A stretch of 64,000 nucleotides of DNA, from positions 124,001 to 188,000 of the forward strand of contig NZ_JALDAX010000013.1 of assembly GCF_022698145.1 (NCBI RefSeq), in the 5' to 3' direction. A program made the position numbers and the translations under genes. Below, piece after piece: positions 32,113 to 40,169 of this stretch. The stretch's first letter is position 1, and each line of letters begins with the position of its first letter. The notes below the pieces were generated by a model. The model saw only the letters and a list, made by a program, of their open reading frames with translations. It did no database searches and was not told where the DNA came from. This DNA is from Streptomyces spinosisporus (GTDB lineage: Bacteria > Actinomycetota > Actinomycetes > Streptomycetales > Streptomycetaceae).

Positions 32113-32669
32113 GGACGCACCTCCACGGGCGAGTAGTCACGGGACGTCGCCTGTTCGGCGTCCGCGCGGCCGAGGACGGCCAGTTCGGGCGCCAGACTGC
32201 GCAGCCGCGCGAGGGAGCGGTGGGTGGTGGACCGTACGGTGCCGACGGAGCAGCCCAGCAGCCGGGCCACGTCGGCCTCCGGCAGGTCCTCGAAGTAGCG
32301 CAGCACGAGCACCGTGCGCTGACGTGCGGTGAGCCGGCCGAGCGCCTCGCGCATCACGACACGCAGTTCGGCGGCGGCGGCCTGGTCGGCGGGCTGCGGC
32401 TCACCTTCGGGCGGCTCGGCGACGCTGACCTCGCGCCGGGGCCACTTCAGCCGCCAGCGGCTGATCTGCTGGCGATACAGGACCCGGCGTACGTACGCCT
32501 CGGGCTCGTCGATCCGCTGCCATCTGCCCGCCGCTTTGACCAGCGCGTTCTGCAGGAGGTCCTCGCCGGCGTGCCGGTCTCCGCCGCACAGCAGCACGGC
32601 CGTCTTCAGCAGGGCCGACGACCTGTTGTCCACGAACTCACGGAAGCTCTCCAGACCTTCGGCATCCAT
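32109..32669 (-). CDS. SigE-family ECF RNA polymerase sigma factor
   Basis: A 186-residue ECF sigma factor. Region 2 (about 10-85) has FREFVDNRSSALLKTAVLLCGGDRHAGEDLLQNALVKAAGRWQRI. Region 4 (about 115-170) has LGRLTARQRTVLVLRYFEDLPEADVARLLGCSVGTVRSTTHRSLARLR. The ATG at 32669 has AGAAGG upstream. It is coupled to a membrane beta-propeller protein. The target promoter is not evident. Confidence 0.9.
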   Translation of the reverse strand: MDAEGLESFREFVDNRSSALLKTAVLLCGGDRHAGEDLLQNALVKAAGRWQRIDEPEAYVRRVLYRQQISRWRLKWPRREVSVAEPPEGEPQPADQAAAAELRVVMREALGRLTARQRTVLVLRYFEDLPEADVARLLGCSVGTVRSTTHRSLARLRSLAPELAVLGRADAEQATSRDYSPVEVRP

Positions 32670-32755
32670 CGTCACCTTCTCTTCCCCCGGCGGAGACCCG
32701 TGTGCCCCGCCCTGTGCCCCTACTGACGCGCGCGACCGCTCACCGCTATGCCTGT

Positions 32756-32802
32756 GCGGCGGAAAATTCTCCGCCGCCGCGGCACCCCTCGTGCCGTACG
32801 TT
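32756..32802. promoter_or_regulatory. Palindrome and leaderless promoter between sigma and HAD genes
   Basis: GCGGCGGA-AAATTC-TCCGCCGC (32756-32777) is an 8-bp inverted repeat. TACGTT (32797-32802) is a -10-like box 6 bases before the GTG of the HAD gene, so that transcript is probably leaderless. Confidence 0.4.
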
Positions 32803-32808
32803 GTCCCC

Positions 32809-33312
32809 GTGAGCCGCCCGCTGCTGTTCCTCGACGTCGACGGCCCCCTCAACCCCTGGGCCGCGAAGCCCGAGCGGCGCCCCGACGGCTATACGACGAT
32901 CAGGGTCGCCCTGCAGCCGGGCCGCGCCCTGCGCGTCTGGCTGAACCCCTCCCACGGAGCCGCGCTGCTCGGCCTCGACTACGACCTGTGCTGGGCGACG
33001 ACCTGGATGGACGCCGCCAACCGCTGGATCGCCCCCGTGATCGGGCTCCCCGAGCTGCCCTACGTCGACTTCGGCACGGACCTGTTCGCGCTGCGCCCCG
33101 ACGGGGTGCACTGGAAGACGGAGGCGATCGTCGCGTACGCCGAGGGGCGCCCCTTCGCCTGGGTCGACGACGAACAGACCCCGGCGGACGAGGAGTACGT
33201 CGCCGCCCGCCACGGCGCTCCAGCCCTCCTGCATCACGTCAGCCCCCATCTCGGGCTGCGCGAGGAGGACTTCGGGGCCCTGGCCCGGTTCGCGGCGACG
33301 CTGCGGCCGTGA
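32809..33312 (+). CDS. HAD-like domain protein
   Basis: A 167-residue protein. The GTG start gives VSRPLLFLDVDGPLNPW with the HAD motif DVDG (Asp9/Asp11). WATTWMDAANRWIAP and VDDEQTPAD (acidic motif IV-like) follow. Proteins of this size in Streptomyces are annotated as secreted- or HAD-domain proteins of unknown substrate. No Shine-Dalgarno sequence is visible, consistent with a leaderless message. Confidence 0.8.
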   Translation: MSRPLLFLDVDGPLNPWAAKPERRPDGYTTIRVALQPGRALRVWLNPSHGAALLGLDYDLCWATTWMDAANRWIAPVIGLPELPYVDFGTDLFALRPDGVHWKTEAIVAYAEGRPFAWVDDEQTPADEEYVAARHGAPALLHHVSPHLGLREEDFGALARFAATLRP

Positions 33313-33355
33313 CCGGAAGGCGATCGGTTCACCCGCCCCCGGTGAACATGCACGA

Positions 33356-33385
33356 GCGCCCTTCCGTACGACGACGGAAGGGCGC
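33356..33385. terminator. Bidirectional terminator between HAD gene and dapD
   Basis: GCGCCCTTCCGT (33356-33367) pairs perfectly with ACGGAAGGGCGC (33374-33385), a 12-bp stem with a 6-base loop, between two convergent genes. Confidence 0.75.
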
Positions 33386-33402
33386 CCGGTGCTGCGGCAG
33401 CG

Positions 33403-34392
33403 CTAGTTGTGGCTGTGCAGGATCTCGTTCAGGCCGCCCCAGACCGCGTTGTTCGGGCGGGCCTCGACCGTGCCGGTGACCGAGTTGCGGCGGAAGAGGA
33501 TGTTGGAGGCGCCGGAGAGCTCGCGGGCCTTGACGATCTGACCGTCGGGCATGGTCACGCGGGTGCCCGCGGTGACGTAGAGGCCTGCCTCGACCACGCA
33601 CTCGTCGCCGAGCGCGATGCCGACGCCTGCCTCGGCGCCGACCAGGCAGCGCTCGCCGAGCGAGATGATCACGTTGCCGCCGCCGGACAGCGTGCCCATG
33701 GTGGAGGCGCCGCCGCCGATGTCCGAGCCGTCGCCCACGACGACGCCGGCGGAGATACGGCCCTCGATCATGGAGGTGCCGAGCGTGCCCGCGTTGAAGT
33801 TGACGAAGCCCTCGTGCATGACCGTGGTGCCCTCGGCCAGGTGTGCGCCGAGGCGGACGCGGTCGGCGTCGGCGATGCGCACGCCCTTGGGGGCGACGTA
33901 GTCCGTCATGCGCGGGAACTTGTCGACCGACGTCACCTGAAGGTGAAGGCCCTCGGCACGGGCGTTGAGGCGGACCTTCTCCAGGTCGTCGACGGCGACC
34001 GGGCCGAGCGAGGTCCAGGCGACGTTGGCGAGGAAGCCGAACATGCCGTCCAGGTTCTGGCCGTGCGGCTTGACCAGGCGGTGCGAGAGGAGGTGCAGCC
34101 GCAGGTAGACGTCGTGCGCGTCGATCGGCTTCTCGTCCAGGGTGGAGATGACCGTGCGGACCGCGACCACGTCGACGCCCCGGCGGGCGTCCGGACCGAT
34201 CGCCTTGGCGGCGCCCTCGCCGAGGAGTTCCACGGCCTTCTCGGCGGGCAGCCGCTCGGTGCCGGACGGGCCGGGCTGTTCGCTCAGCTCGGGCGCCGGG
34301 AACCAGGTGTCGAGAACAGTGCCGTCGGCGGCGATCGTGGCAAGGCCGGTGGCCACGGCGCCGGTGGTGCGAGAAGCAGTCGTGTCGGTCAT
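33403..34392 (-). CDS. dapD: Tetrahydrodipicolinate N-succinyltransferase
   Basis: A 329-residue enzyme of the succinylase branch of diaminopimelate synthesis. The C-terminal left-handed beta-helix is built of hexapeptide repeats (VRLGAHLAEGTTVMHEGFVNFNAGTLGTSMIEGRISAGVVVGDGSDIGGG). The N-terminus (TGLATIAADGTVLDTWFP; LRLHLLSHRLVKPHGQNLDG) matches the actinobacterial DapD type, longer than the E. coli enzyme. It acts in the cytoplasm with succinyl-CoA. It stands alone, 2.5 kb from dapA. Confidence 0.93.
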   Translation of the reverse strand: MTDTTASRTTGAVATGLATIAADGTVLDTWFPAPELSEQPGPSGTERLPAEKAVELLGEGAAKAIGPDARRGVDVVAVRTVISTLDEKPIDAHDVYLRLHLLSHRLVKPHGQNLDGMFGFLANVAWTSLGPVAVDDLEKVRLNARAEGLHLQVTSVDKFPRMTDYVAPKGVRIADADRVRLGAHLAEGTTVMHEGFVNFNAGTLGTSMIEGRISAGVVVGDGSDIGGGASTMGTLSGGGNVIISLGERCLVGAEAGVGIALGDECVVEAGLYVTAGTRVTMPDGQIVKARELSGASNILFRRNSVTGTVEARPNNAVWGGLNEILHSHN

Positions 34393-34446
34393 GAGGGCAA
34401 CCTAACCGGCCGGAGGGCACGGAGGCCAACCGCCGGCCACGGTGTC

Positions 34447-34998
34447 TCAGGTGCCGGTCGGGACCGTCATCACCCGGGACAGCGCCTCGCGCGCGAACCC
34501 CTCGTCGTAGGGGGTTCCGGTCAGCAGGACCTGCAGACAGATCCCGTCCATCAGCGCGACCAGCGCCCGCGCCGTGACCGCGTCGGTGCGCCGGCCCAGC
34601 CGCAGCGCGAGGTCCTCGCACCACTCGGCCGCGACCGGGCGCAGGGCGGGGCGGCGCAGGGCGGCGAGATAGAGCTCGTACTCCAGCTCCACACCGGTGC
34701 GGTCGCCGGACAGCCACTCGCCGAGGATCCGCGCGAGTTCGGCGGGCAGGTCGCACGCGGCGTCCTCCAGGGCGCCGTGCGCGGCGACGACCTTGGCGAA
34801 GCCCTCGTTGGCCTGCCGCAGCGCGGCGACCATCAGTTCGTCGAGGGTCTTGAAGTGGTACGTCGTCGAGCCGAGCGGTACGTCGGCCTCGGCGGCGGCC
34901 GAGCGGTGGCTCAGGCCGGCCAGGCCCTTGTCGCCCACCACGCGGATCGCCGCGTCGATGATCCGCTGGCGCCGGTCGGGGTCGTAGCGGCGGGGCAT
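34447..34998 (-). CDS. TetR-family regulator coupled to an SMR efflux gene
   Basis: A 183-residue protein. The HTH (about residues 8-55) reads IIDAAIRVVGDKGLAGLSHRSAAAEADVPLGSTTYHFKTLDEL. The C-terminal ligand domain is helical. Its ATG shares bases with the stop of the SMR gene (TGATG), so the pump and its probable repressor are translated from one message. Confidence 0.9.
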   Translation of the reverse strand: MPRRYDPDRRQRIIDAAIRVVGDKGLAGLSHRSAAAEADVPLGSTTYHFKTLDELMVAALRQANEGFAKVVAAHGALEDAACDLPAELARILGEWLSGDRTGVELEYELYLAALRRPALRPVAAEWCEDLALRLGRRTDAVTARALVALMDGICLQVLLTGTPYDEGFAREALSRVMTVPTGT

Positions 34999-35318
34999 CA
35001 GTGCGCTCCTCCGAGGTTGAGCACGACGACTCCGACGATGATCAGGGCGATCCCGGCGGCCTTCTGGACGGTCATCCCCTCTCCGAGGAACACCATTCCG
35101 ATGGCCACGATGGCGGCGGTGCCGAGCCCGGCCCAGATCGCGTAGGCCGTGCCGACGGACATGCTCTTCAGCGTCTGGGCGAGCAGCCAGAAGGACACGA
35201 CGTATCCGACGAGCGTCAGCACCGACGGCCACAGCCGGCTGAACCCGTCACTGAACTTCATGGCGGTGGTGCCACCGACCTCGGCGGCGATGGCCGCGAG
35301 GAGCGTCAGAAAGGCCAT
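34998..35318 (-). CDS. Small multidrug resistance (SMR) transporter
   Basis: A 106-residue, four-helix protein. The essential membrane Glu13 is in LAAIAAEVGGTTAMK, and YAIWAGLGTAAIVAIGM and GIALIIVGVVVLN are the other SMR signatures. It exports cationic compounds as a dimer driven by protons. It is the first gene of the pair with the TetR regulator. Confidence 0.92.
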   Translation of the reverse strand: MAFLTLLAAIAAEVGGTTAMKFSDGFSRLWPSVLTLVGYVVSFWLLAQTLKSMSVGTAYAIWAGLGTAAIVAIGMVFLGEGMTVQKAAGIALIIVGVVVLNLGGAH

Positions 35319-35342
35319 GCGTACGAGTGTACATAACGCCGT

Positions 35343-35726
35343 TCACGATGGTGCGTCCCGGAAGGAGATCAGCGATGTCTTCGGGCGCAGTACGCAGAAC
35401 TCGTTGCCCTCGGGGTCGGCCAGCACCACCCAGCCCACCCGGTCGCCCTGTCCGATGTCGACACGGCGCGCCCCCAGCGCGAGCAGCCGTTCGACCTCGG
35501 CCTCCTGGTCGTCCGGGGCGAGGTCGAAGTGCAGCCGGTTCTTGACGGTCTTCCGGTCGCTCACCGGCATGAAGCAGATCCCGGTGGGCGCGAACTCGTC
35601 CGGTCCGATGACGACTTCACGCGGTTTCTGCGACAGGATCCGCCAGTCGAGCACCCGGCACCAGAAGTCGGCGAGTCCGGGGAGATCGTGGGCGTCCACG
35701 ACGATGTGATGCAGTGAAACGGCCAT
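35343..35726 (-). CDS. VOC/glyoxalase-like protein
   Basis: A 127-residue single-module VOC protein. LHHIVVDAHDLPGLADFWCRVLDW is the usual N-terminal beta-alpha unit and VGWVVLADPEGNEFCVLRP the C-terminal one with Glu. It has one half of a metal site (His and Glu), so it probably dimerises. The start codon lies inside a perfect 15-bp hairpin with no clear Shine-Dalgarno sequence; a downstream start is not obvious because the family N-terminus begins here. Confidence 0.85.
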   Translation of the reverse strand: MAVSLHHIVVDAHDLPGLADFWCRVLDWRILSQKPREVVIGPDEFAPTGICFMPVSDRKTVKNRLHFDLAPDDQEAEVERLLALGARRVDIGQGDRVGWVVLADPEGNEFCVLRPKTSLISFRDAPS

Positions 35727-35750
35727 ACCGGAGACGGTATGGCCGTTTCA
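35715..35750 (-). terminator. Perfect 15-bp hairpin covering the VOC start codon
   Basis: TGAAACGGCCATACC (35715-35729) and GGTATGGCCGTTTCA (35736-35750) are fully complementary with a 6-base loop. It lies 29 bases past the sufT stop and could end the suf operon. It also contains the ATG of the VOC gene (35726-35724) in its distal arm. As DNA it is also a candidate operator. Confidence 0.65.
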
Positions 35751-35778
35751 CAAGGGGCCGCAGGTTTTTTTGGGTGGC

Positions 35779-36111
35779 TCAGACGTTGAAGCCCAGCGCC
35801 CGGAGCTGCTCGCGGCCGTCGTCCGTGATCTTGTCCGGGCCCCACGGCGGCATCCAGACCCAGTTGATCCGCAGCTCGCTCACCAGGCCGTCCGTGGCGG
35901 ACTTGGCCTGGTCCTCGATGACGTCCGTCAGCGGGCAGGCCGCCGAGGTCAGGGTCATGTCGATCGTCGCGACGTTCGAGTCGTCGATGTGGATGCCGTA
36001 GATCAGGCCGAGGTTGACCACGTCGATGCCCAGCTCGGGGTCGACGACGTCGTACAGCGCCTCGCGGAGTTCCTCCTCCGAGGCCGGCTTCATCTCAAGG
36101 GTCTCGCTCAT
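35779..36111 (-). CDS. sufT: SufT-like DUF59/MIP18 Fe-S assembly factor
   Basis: A 110-residue DUF59 protein: EEELREALYDVVDPELGIDVVNLGLIYGIHID and MTLTSAACPLTDVIEDQ with the conserved reactive Cys of the family. It matures Fe-S clusters downstream of the SUF scaffold. It is coupled to sufU by ATGA and is the last gene of the suf operon. Confidence 0.9.
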   Translation of the reverse strand: MSETLEMKPASEEELREALYDVVDPELGIDVVNLGLIYGIHIDDSNVATIDMTLTSAACPLTDVIEDQAKSATDGLVSELRINWVWMPPWGPDKITDDGREQLRALGFNV

Positions 36112-36575
36112 GCCGTCTTCCTTTCGGCGTCGGCTCCGCCCAGGGCCTGGGCCGTCGCGTCCTTCCACGCCATCCAGCTCAGGAGGGCGCACTTGACCCG
36201 GGCCGGGTACTTGGAGACACCGGCGAACGCGACCGCGTCCTCCAGCACCTCCTCCATCGCGTCGTCGGGCTCGATCCTGCCCTTGGACTGCATCAGCTCC
36301 AGGAAGGTCTCCTGGATCTGCTGCGCGTCGGACAGGTCCTTGCCGACGAGGAGTTCGTTCAGCACCGAGGCCGAGGCCTGGCTGATGGAGCAGCCCTGGC
36401 CCTCGTAGGACACGTCCTGGATCGTCGTGCCGTCGTACTTCACCCGGAGGGTGATCTCGTCGCCGCAGGTCGGGTTGACGTGGTGCACCTCGGCGTCGCC
36501 ATCCCGCAAGCCCCGCCCGTGCGGGTTCTTGTAGTGGTCCAGGATGACTTCCTGGTACATCGAGTCCAGCTTCAC
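36108..36575 (-). CDS. sufU: SufU sulfur-transfer protein
   Basis: A 155-residue protein. Zinc/cluster ligands are Cys37 and Asp39 (NPTCGDE), Cys62 (EGQGCSISQAS) and the Cys in ARVKCALLSW. The insertion between them is typical of the zinc-dependent SufU type rather than IscU. SufU takes persulfide from SufS. It starts 12 bases past the sufS stop. Confidence 0.93.
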   Translation of the reverse strand: MKLDSMYQEVILDHYKNPHGRGLRDGDAEVHHVNPTCGDEITLRVKYDGTTIQDVSYEGQGCSISQASASVLNELLVGKDLSDAQQIQETFLELMQSKGRIEPDDAMEEVLEDAVAFAGVSKYPARVKCALLSWMAWKDATAQALGGADAERKTA

Positions 36576-36586
36576 GCGTCAGCCCT

Positions 36587-37843
36587 TCATCCGAAGAAGT
36601 TCCGTACGTGCTCCAGGCCGTCGACCAGGGCGTCGATCTCCGCCGGCGTGGAGTACAGATAGAACGACGCTCGCGTGGTCGCAGGAATTCCGTAGCGGAG
36701 GCAGACCGGCCGCGCGCAGTGGTGACCGACACGGACCGCGATGCCCTGCTCGTCCAGGACCTGGCCCACGTCGTGCGGGTGGATGTCACCCAGCGTGAAC
36801 GAGATCGCCGCGCCCCGGTCCTCGGCCGTGGTCGGCCCGATGATCCTCAGGTCGGGGACCTCCGCCAGCCGCTGCACCGCGTACTCGGTGAGCGCGTGCT
36901 CGTGGGCGAGGATCTTGTCCATGCCGAGCGAGGACAGATAGTCGATCGCCGCGCCGAGACCGACCGCCTGGGCGATCGGCGGCGTGCCCGCCTCGAACTT
37001 GTGCGGCGCGGGAGCGTAGGTCGAGGAGTGCATGGACACCGTCTCGATCATCTCGCCGCCGCCCAGGAACGGGGGCAGGTCCTCCAGCAGTTCCTGGCGG
37101 CCCCACAGGACGCCGATGCCGGTGGGCCCGCACATCTTGTGGCCGGTGAAGGCCACGAAGTCGGCCTGCAGCGACTGCACGTCCAGCGGCATGTGCGGCG
37201 CCGCCTGCGAGGCGTCGACGCAGACCAGCGCGCCGACCTCCTGGGCGCGGCGGACTATCGCCTCGACCGGGTTGACCGTGCCGAGGATGTTCGACACCAG
37301 CACGAAGGAGACGATCTTCGTCTTCTCCGTGATGATCTCGTCGATGTTGGACAGGTCGAGACGGCCGTCGTCGGTGAGGCCGAACCACTTCAGCTTCGCG
37401 CCCGTGCGCTGCGCGAGCAGCTGCCACGGCACGATGTTGGAGTGGTGCTCCATCTCCGTGATGACGATCTCGGTCTCGTGGTCCACGCGGTAGGGCTCGT
37501 CGGCCCAACCGAGCATGTTCGCCACGAGGTTGAGGGACTCGGAGGCGTTCTTGGTGAAGATCACCTCGTCGCGGCTGGGCGCGTTGATGAACGACGCGAC
37601 CTTGTCACGCGCGCCCTCGTACAGCGCCGTGGCCTCCTCGGCGAGCACATGCACACCGCGGTGGACGTTGGCGTTGTAGCGCTCGTAGTACTCGTTCAGG
37701 GCGTCGAGCACCTGGCGCGGCTTCTGCGAGGTCGCCGCGTTGTCCAGGTACACGAGCTTCTGGCCGTCGTGGACCTGGCGGTCCAGGACGGGGAAGTCCT
37801 TGCGGATCGCCTCGACGTCGAGGAGGCCCGGCAGCTGTGTCAC
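36587..37843 (-). CDS. sufS: SufS cysteine desulfurase
   Basis: A 418-residue group II cysteine desulfurase. PLP Lys236 is in FTGHKMCGPTG, His133-His134 in MEHHSNIVPW, and the active-site Cys376 in GHHCARP. It converts cysteine to alanine and passes the persulfide to SufU. It overlaps sufC by ATGA. Confidence 0.95.
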   Translation of the reverse strand: MTQLPGLLDVEAIRKDFPVLDRQVHDGQKLVYLDNAATSQKPRQVLDALNEYYERYNANVHRGVHVLAEEATALYEGARDKVASFINAPSRDEVIFTKNASESLNLVANMLGWADEPYRVDHETEIVITEMEHHSNIVPWQLLAQRTGAKLKWFGLTDDGRLDLSNIDEIITEKTKIVSFVLVSNILGTVNPVEAIVRRAQEVGALVCVDASQAAPHMPLDVQSLQADFVAFTGHKMCGPTGIGVLWGRQELLEDLPPFLGGGEMIETVSMHSSTYAPAPHKFEAGTPPIAQAVGLGAAIDYLSSLGMDKILAHEHALTEYAVQRLAEVPDLRIIGPTTAEDRGAAISFTLGDIHPHDVGQVLDEQGIAVRVGHHCARPVCLRYGIPATTRASFYLYSTPAEIDALVDGLEHVRNFFG

Positions 37844-38604
37844 TCGGATGCGCCACCCTTCGTGTAAGCCTCGTAGCCCTCGTTCTCCAGCTTGTCCGCG
37901 AGCTCGGCGCCGCCGGACTCGACGATGCGGCCGCCCGCGAAGACGTGGACGTGGTCGGGCTTGATGTAGCGCAGGATGCGCGTGTAGTGCGTGATCAGCA
38001 GGGTGCCGACCTCGCCGGTCTCACGGACGCGGTTGACGCCCTCGGAGACGACGCGCAGGGCGTCGACGTCGAGGCCGGAGTCGGTCTCGTCGAGGATCGC
38101 GACCTTCGGCTTGAGCAGCTCCAGCTGAAGGATCTCGTGGCGCTTCTTCTCACCGCCGGAGAAGCCCTCGTTGACGTTGCGCTCGGCGAAGGAGGGGTCC
38201 ATGTTGAGGCGCTCCATGGCCTCCTTGACCTCCTTCACCCAGGTGCGCAGCTTGGGGGCCTCGCCGCGGACGGCGGTGGCGGAGGTCCGCAGGAAGTTCG
38301 ACACGGACACACCCGGGACCTCGACCGGGTACTGCATGGCCAGGAACAGGCCGGCACGGGCGCGCTCGTCGACGGACATCTCCAGGACGTCCTCGCCGTC
38401 GAGGGTGACGGTGCCGCCGGTGATCGTGTACTTCGGGTGGCCCGCGAGGGAGTAGGCGAGGGTCGACTTGCCGGAGCCGTTGGGGCCCATGATGGCGTGC
38501 GTCTCGCCCTGCTTCACGGTCAGGTCGACGCCCTTGAGGATCTCCTTCGTGGCGTTGTCGGCCTCGACGGTGACGCGCAGGTCTCGGATTTCAAGCGTTG
38601 CCAT
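37840..38604 (-). CDS. sufC: SufC ATPase
   Basis: A 254-residue ABC-type ATPase without membrane partner. Walker A is GPNGSGKST, the signature FSGGEKKRHEILQL, and Walker B VAILDETDSGLDVDAL, with the Asp-rich SufC form. It binds SufB/SufD and drives cluster assembly. RBS and start are normal; the downstream sufS start overlaps its stop. Confidence 0.95.
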   Translation of the reverse strand: MATLEIRDLRVTVEADNATKEILKGVDLTVKQGETHAIMGPNGSGKSTLAYSLAGHPKYTITGGTVTLDGEDVLEMSVDERARAGLFLAMQYPVEVPGVSVSNFLRTSATAVRGEAPKLRTWVKEVKEAMERLNMDPSFAERNVNEGFSGGEKKRHEILQLELLKPKVAILDETDSGLDVDALRVVSEGVNRVRETGEVGTLLITHYTRILRYIKPDHVHVFAGGRIVESGGAELADKLENEGYEAYTKGGASE

Positions 38605-38611
38605 GGGTGCC

Positions 38612-38929
38612 TCAGGACTCCTGGTTGAGGGAGACGAGCACGTCGTCCCCTTCGATCTTTACGGGGTATACGGGGACGGGGCGCGTCGCGGGAAGGCCGG
38701 ACGGCTTACCGGTGCGAAGGTCGAAGCTGGAGCCGTGCAGCCAGCACTCGATCTGGCAGTCCTCCACCTCGCCCTCGGACAGGGAGACGTTCGCGTGCGA
38801 GCAGATGTCGTGGATGGCGAACACCTCGCCCTCGGTCTGCACGACCGAGACCGGCGTGCCGTCGAGTTCCACCCGCTTCGGGGTGTCCTCCTCCAGCTCG
38901 CTCAGCCCACAGGCGCGTACGAAAGCCAT
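38612..38929 (-). CDS. Rieske-type ferredoxin within the suf operon
   Basis: A 105-residue Rieske [2Fe-2S] protein. Ligands are Cys43-x-His45 (DICSHAN) and Cys62-x2-His65 (ECWLHGSSFD). Its start overlaps the sufD stop (TGATG). Placement between sufD and sufC is usual in actinobacteria. It may supply electrons during assembly; some sequence databases name it a non-heme-iron oxygenase ferredoxin subunit, but no oxygenase is nearby. Confidence 0.9.
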   Translation of the reverse strand: MAFVRACGLSELEEDTPKRVELDGTPVSVVQTEGEVFAIHDICSHANVSLSEGEVEDCQIECWLHGSSFDLRTGKPSGLPATRPVPVYPVKIEGDDVLVSLNQES

Positions 38930-40110
38930 CAGACGGTGGCCTCCAGCTCGGTCTCGATCTTGGCGAGCAGGCGCTCCTCGATGTCCGGGACCGCGATCTG
39001 CTGGACCAGCTCGGCGAAGAAGCCGCGGACCACCAGGCGGCGGGCCTCGTCGGCCGGGATGCCGCGGGCCATCAGGTAGAAGAGCTGCTCGTCGTCGAAG
39101 CGGCCGGTCGCGCTGGCGTGGCCGGCGCCGACGATCTCGCCGGTCTCGATCTCCAGGTTCGGCACGGAGTCGACGCGGGCGCCGTCGGTCAGCACCAGGT
39201 TGCGGTTCATCTCGTAGGTGTCCGTGCCCTCGGCCCTGGCCTCGATGAGGACGTCGCCGATCCACACGGCGTGCGCGGACTCGCCCTGCAGCGCGCCCTT
39301 GTAGACGACGTTGGACTTGCAGTGCGGGACGTTGTGGTCGACCAGGAGGCGGTGCTCGTGGTGCTGACCGGCGTCCGTGAAGTACAGCCCGAACAGCTCG
39401 GCCTCGGCGCCAGGGCCGGCGTAGGAGACGCGCGGGTGCAGTCGTACGACGTCGCCGCCGAAGGTGACGACCACGGACTTGAAGCTCGCGTCCCGGCCCA
39501 CCAGGGCGCTGTGCTGGGCCACGTGCACGGCCTTGTCGTCCCAGTCCTGCACGGAGACGACGGTCAGCTTGGCGCCGTCACCGAGGACGTACTCGACGTT
39601 GGCGGCGAGCACGGCGTCACCGGTGTGGTCGATGACGACGACCGCCTCGGCGAAGGCGCCCAGCTCGACGACCTGGTGGCCGTAGCGCACGCCGCCCTCG
39701 CCGTGCACCGCGATGCGGATCGGCTCGGTGAGGACCGTCTCCTTGGGGACGGTGACCACTCCGGCCTGCTCGAACGCGGAGTAGGCCTGGGCCGCGACGC
39801 GGTCCACCGGGGTGCCCGCACGGCCGAGGCGCGGGTCGTCGCGGTCCACGACCTCGACGGTGACGCCCTCGGGCGCCTCCACGGCGACCTTCACGCCCTC
39901 GCCGGCGGCGACGGCGGTGCCGTCGTGCAGCCCGCGCAGCCGCTCCAGCGGCGTGAACCGCCACTCCTCCTCGCGGCCGTGCGGGACCGGGAAGTCCTGC
40001 ACGTCGAAGGACGGGGGCGCGCTCATGCGCGTGGCGACGGTCGACTCGGCGGCCACCGCGATCTGGCCCGCGGTGGTGGACCCCACGGGGATATTCTGAG
40101 CCTCAGCCAT
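38929..40110 (-). CDS. sufD: SufD scaffold subunit
   Basis: A 393-residue SufBD-family protein: a helical N-terminus (REEEWRFTPLERLRG) and a right-handed beta-helix core, then the C-terminal SufC-binding part GHASATGRFDDEQLFYLMARGIPADEARRLVVRGFFAELV. It forms the SufBC2D complex. It starts 59 bases after sufB. Confidence 0.94.
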   Translation of the reverse strand: MAEAQNIPVGSTTAGQIAVAAESTVATRMSAPPSFDVQDFPVPHGREEEWRFTPLERLRGLHDGTAVAAGEGVKVAVEAPEGVTVEVVDRDDPRLGRAGTPVDRVAAQAYSAFEQAGVVTVPKETVLTEPIRIAVHGEGGVRYGHQVVELGAFAEAVVVIDHTGDAVLAANVEYVLGDGAKLTVVSVQDWDDKAVHVAQHSALVGRDASFKSVVVTFGGDVVRLHPRVSYAGPGAEAELFGLYFTDAGQHHEHRLLVDHNVPHCKSNVVYKGALQGESAHAVWIGDVLIEARAEGTDTYEMNRNLVLTDGARVDSVPNLEIETGEIVGAGHASATGRFDDEQLFYLMARGIPADEARRLVVRGFFAELVQQIAVPDIEERLLAKIETELEATV

Positions 40111-40169
40111 GGCTGTCGGTCTGCTCTCTTCCTACGTCAGGTTTCGCTGGCTGCGTGAGGGGGCCGGTG

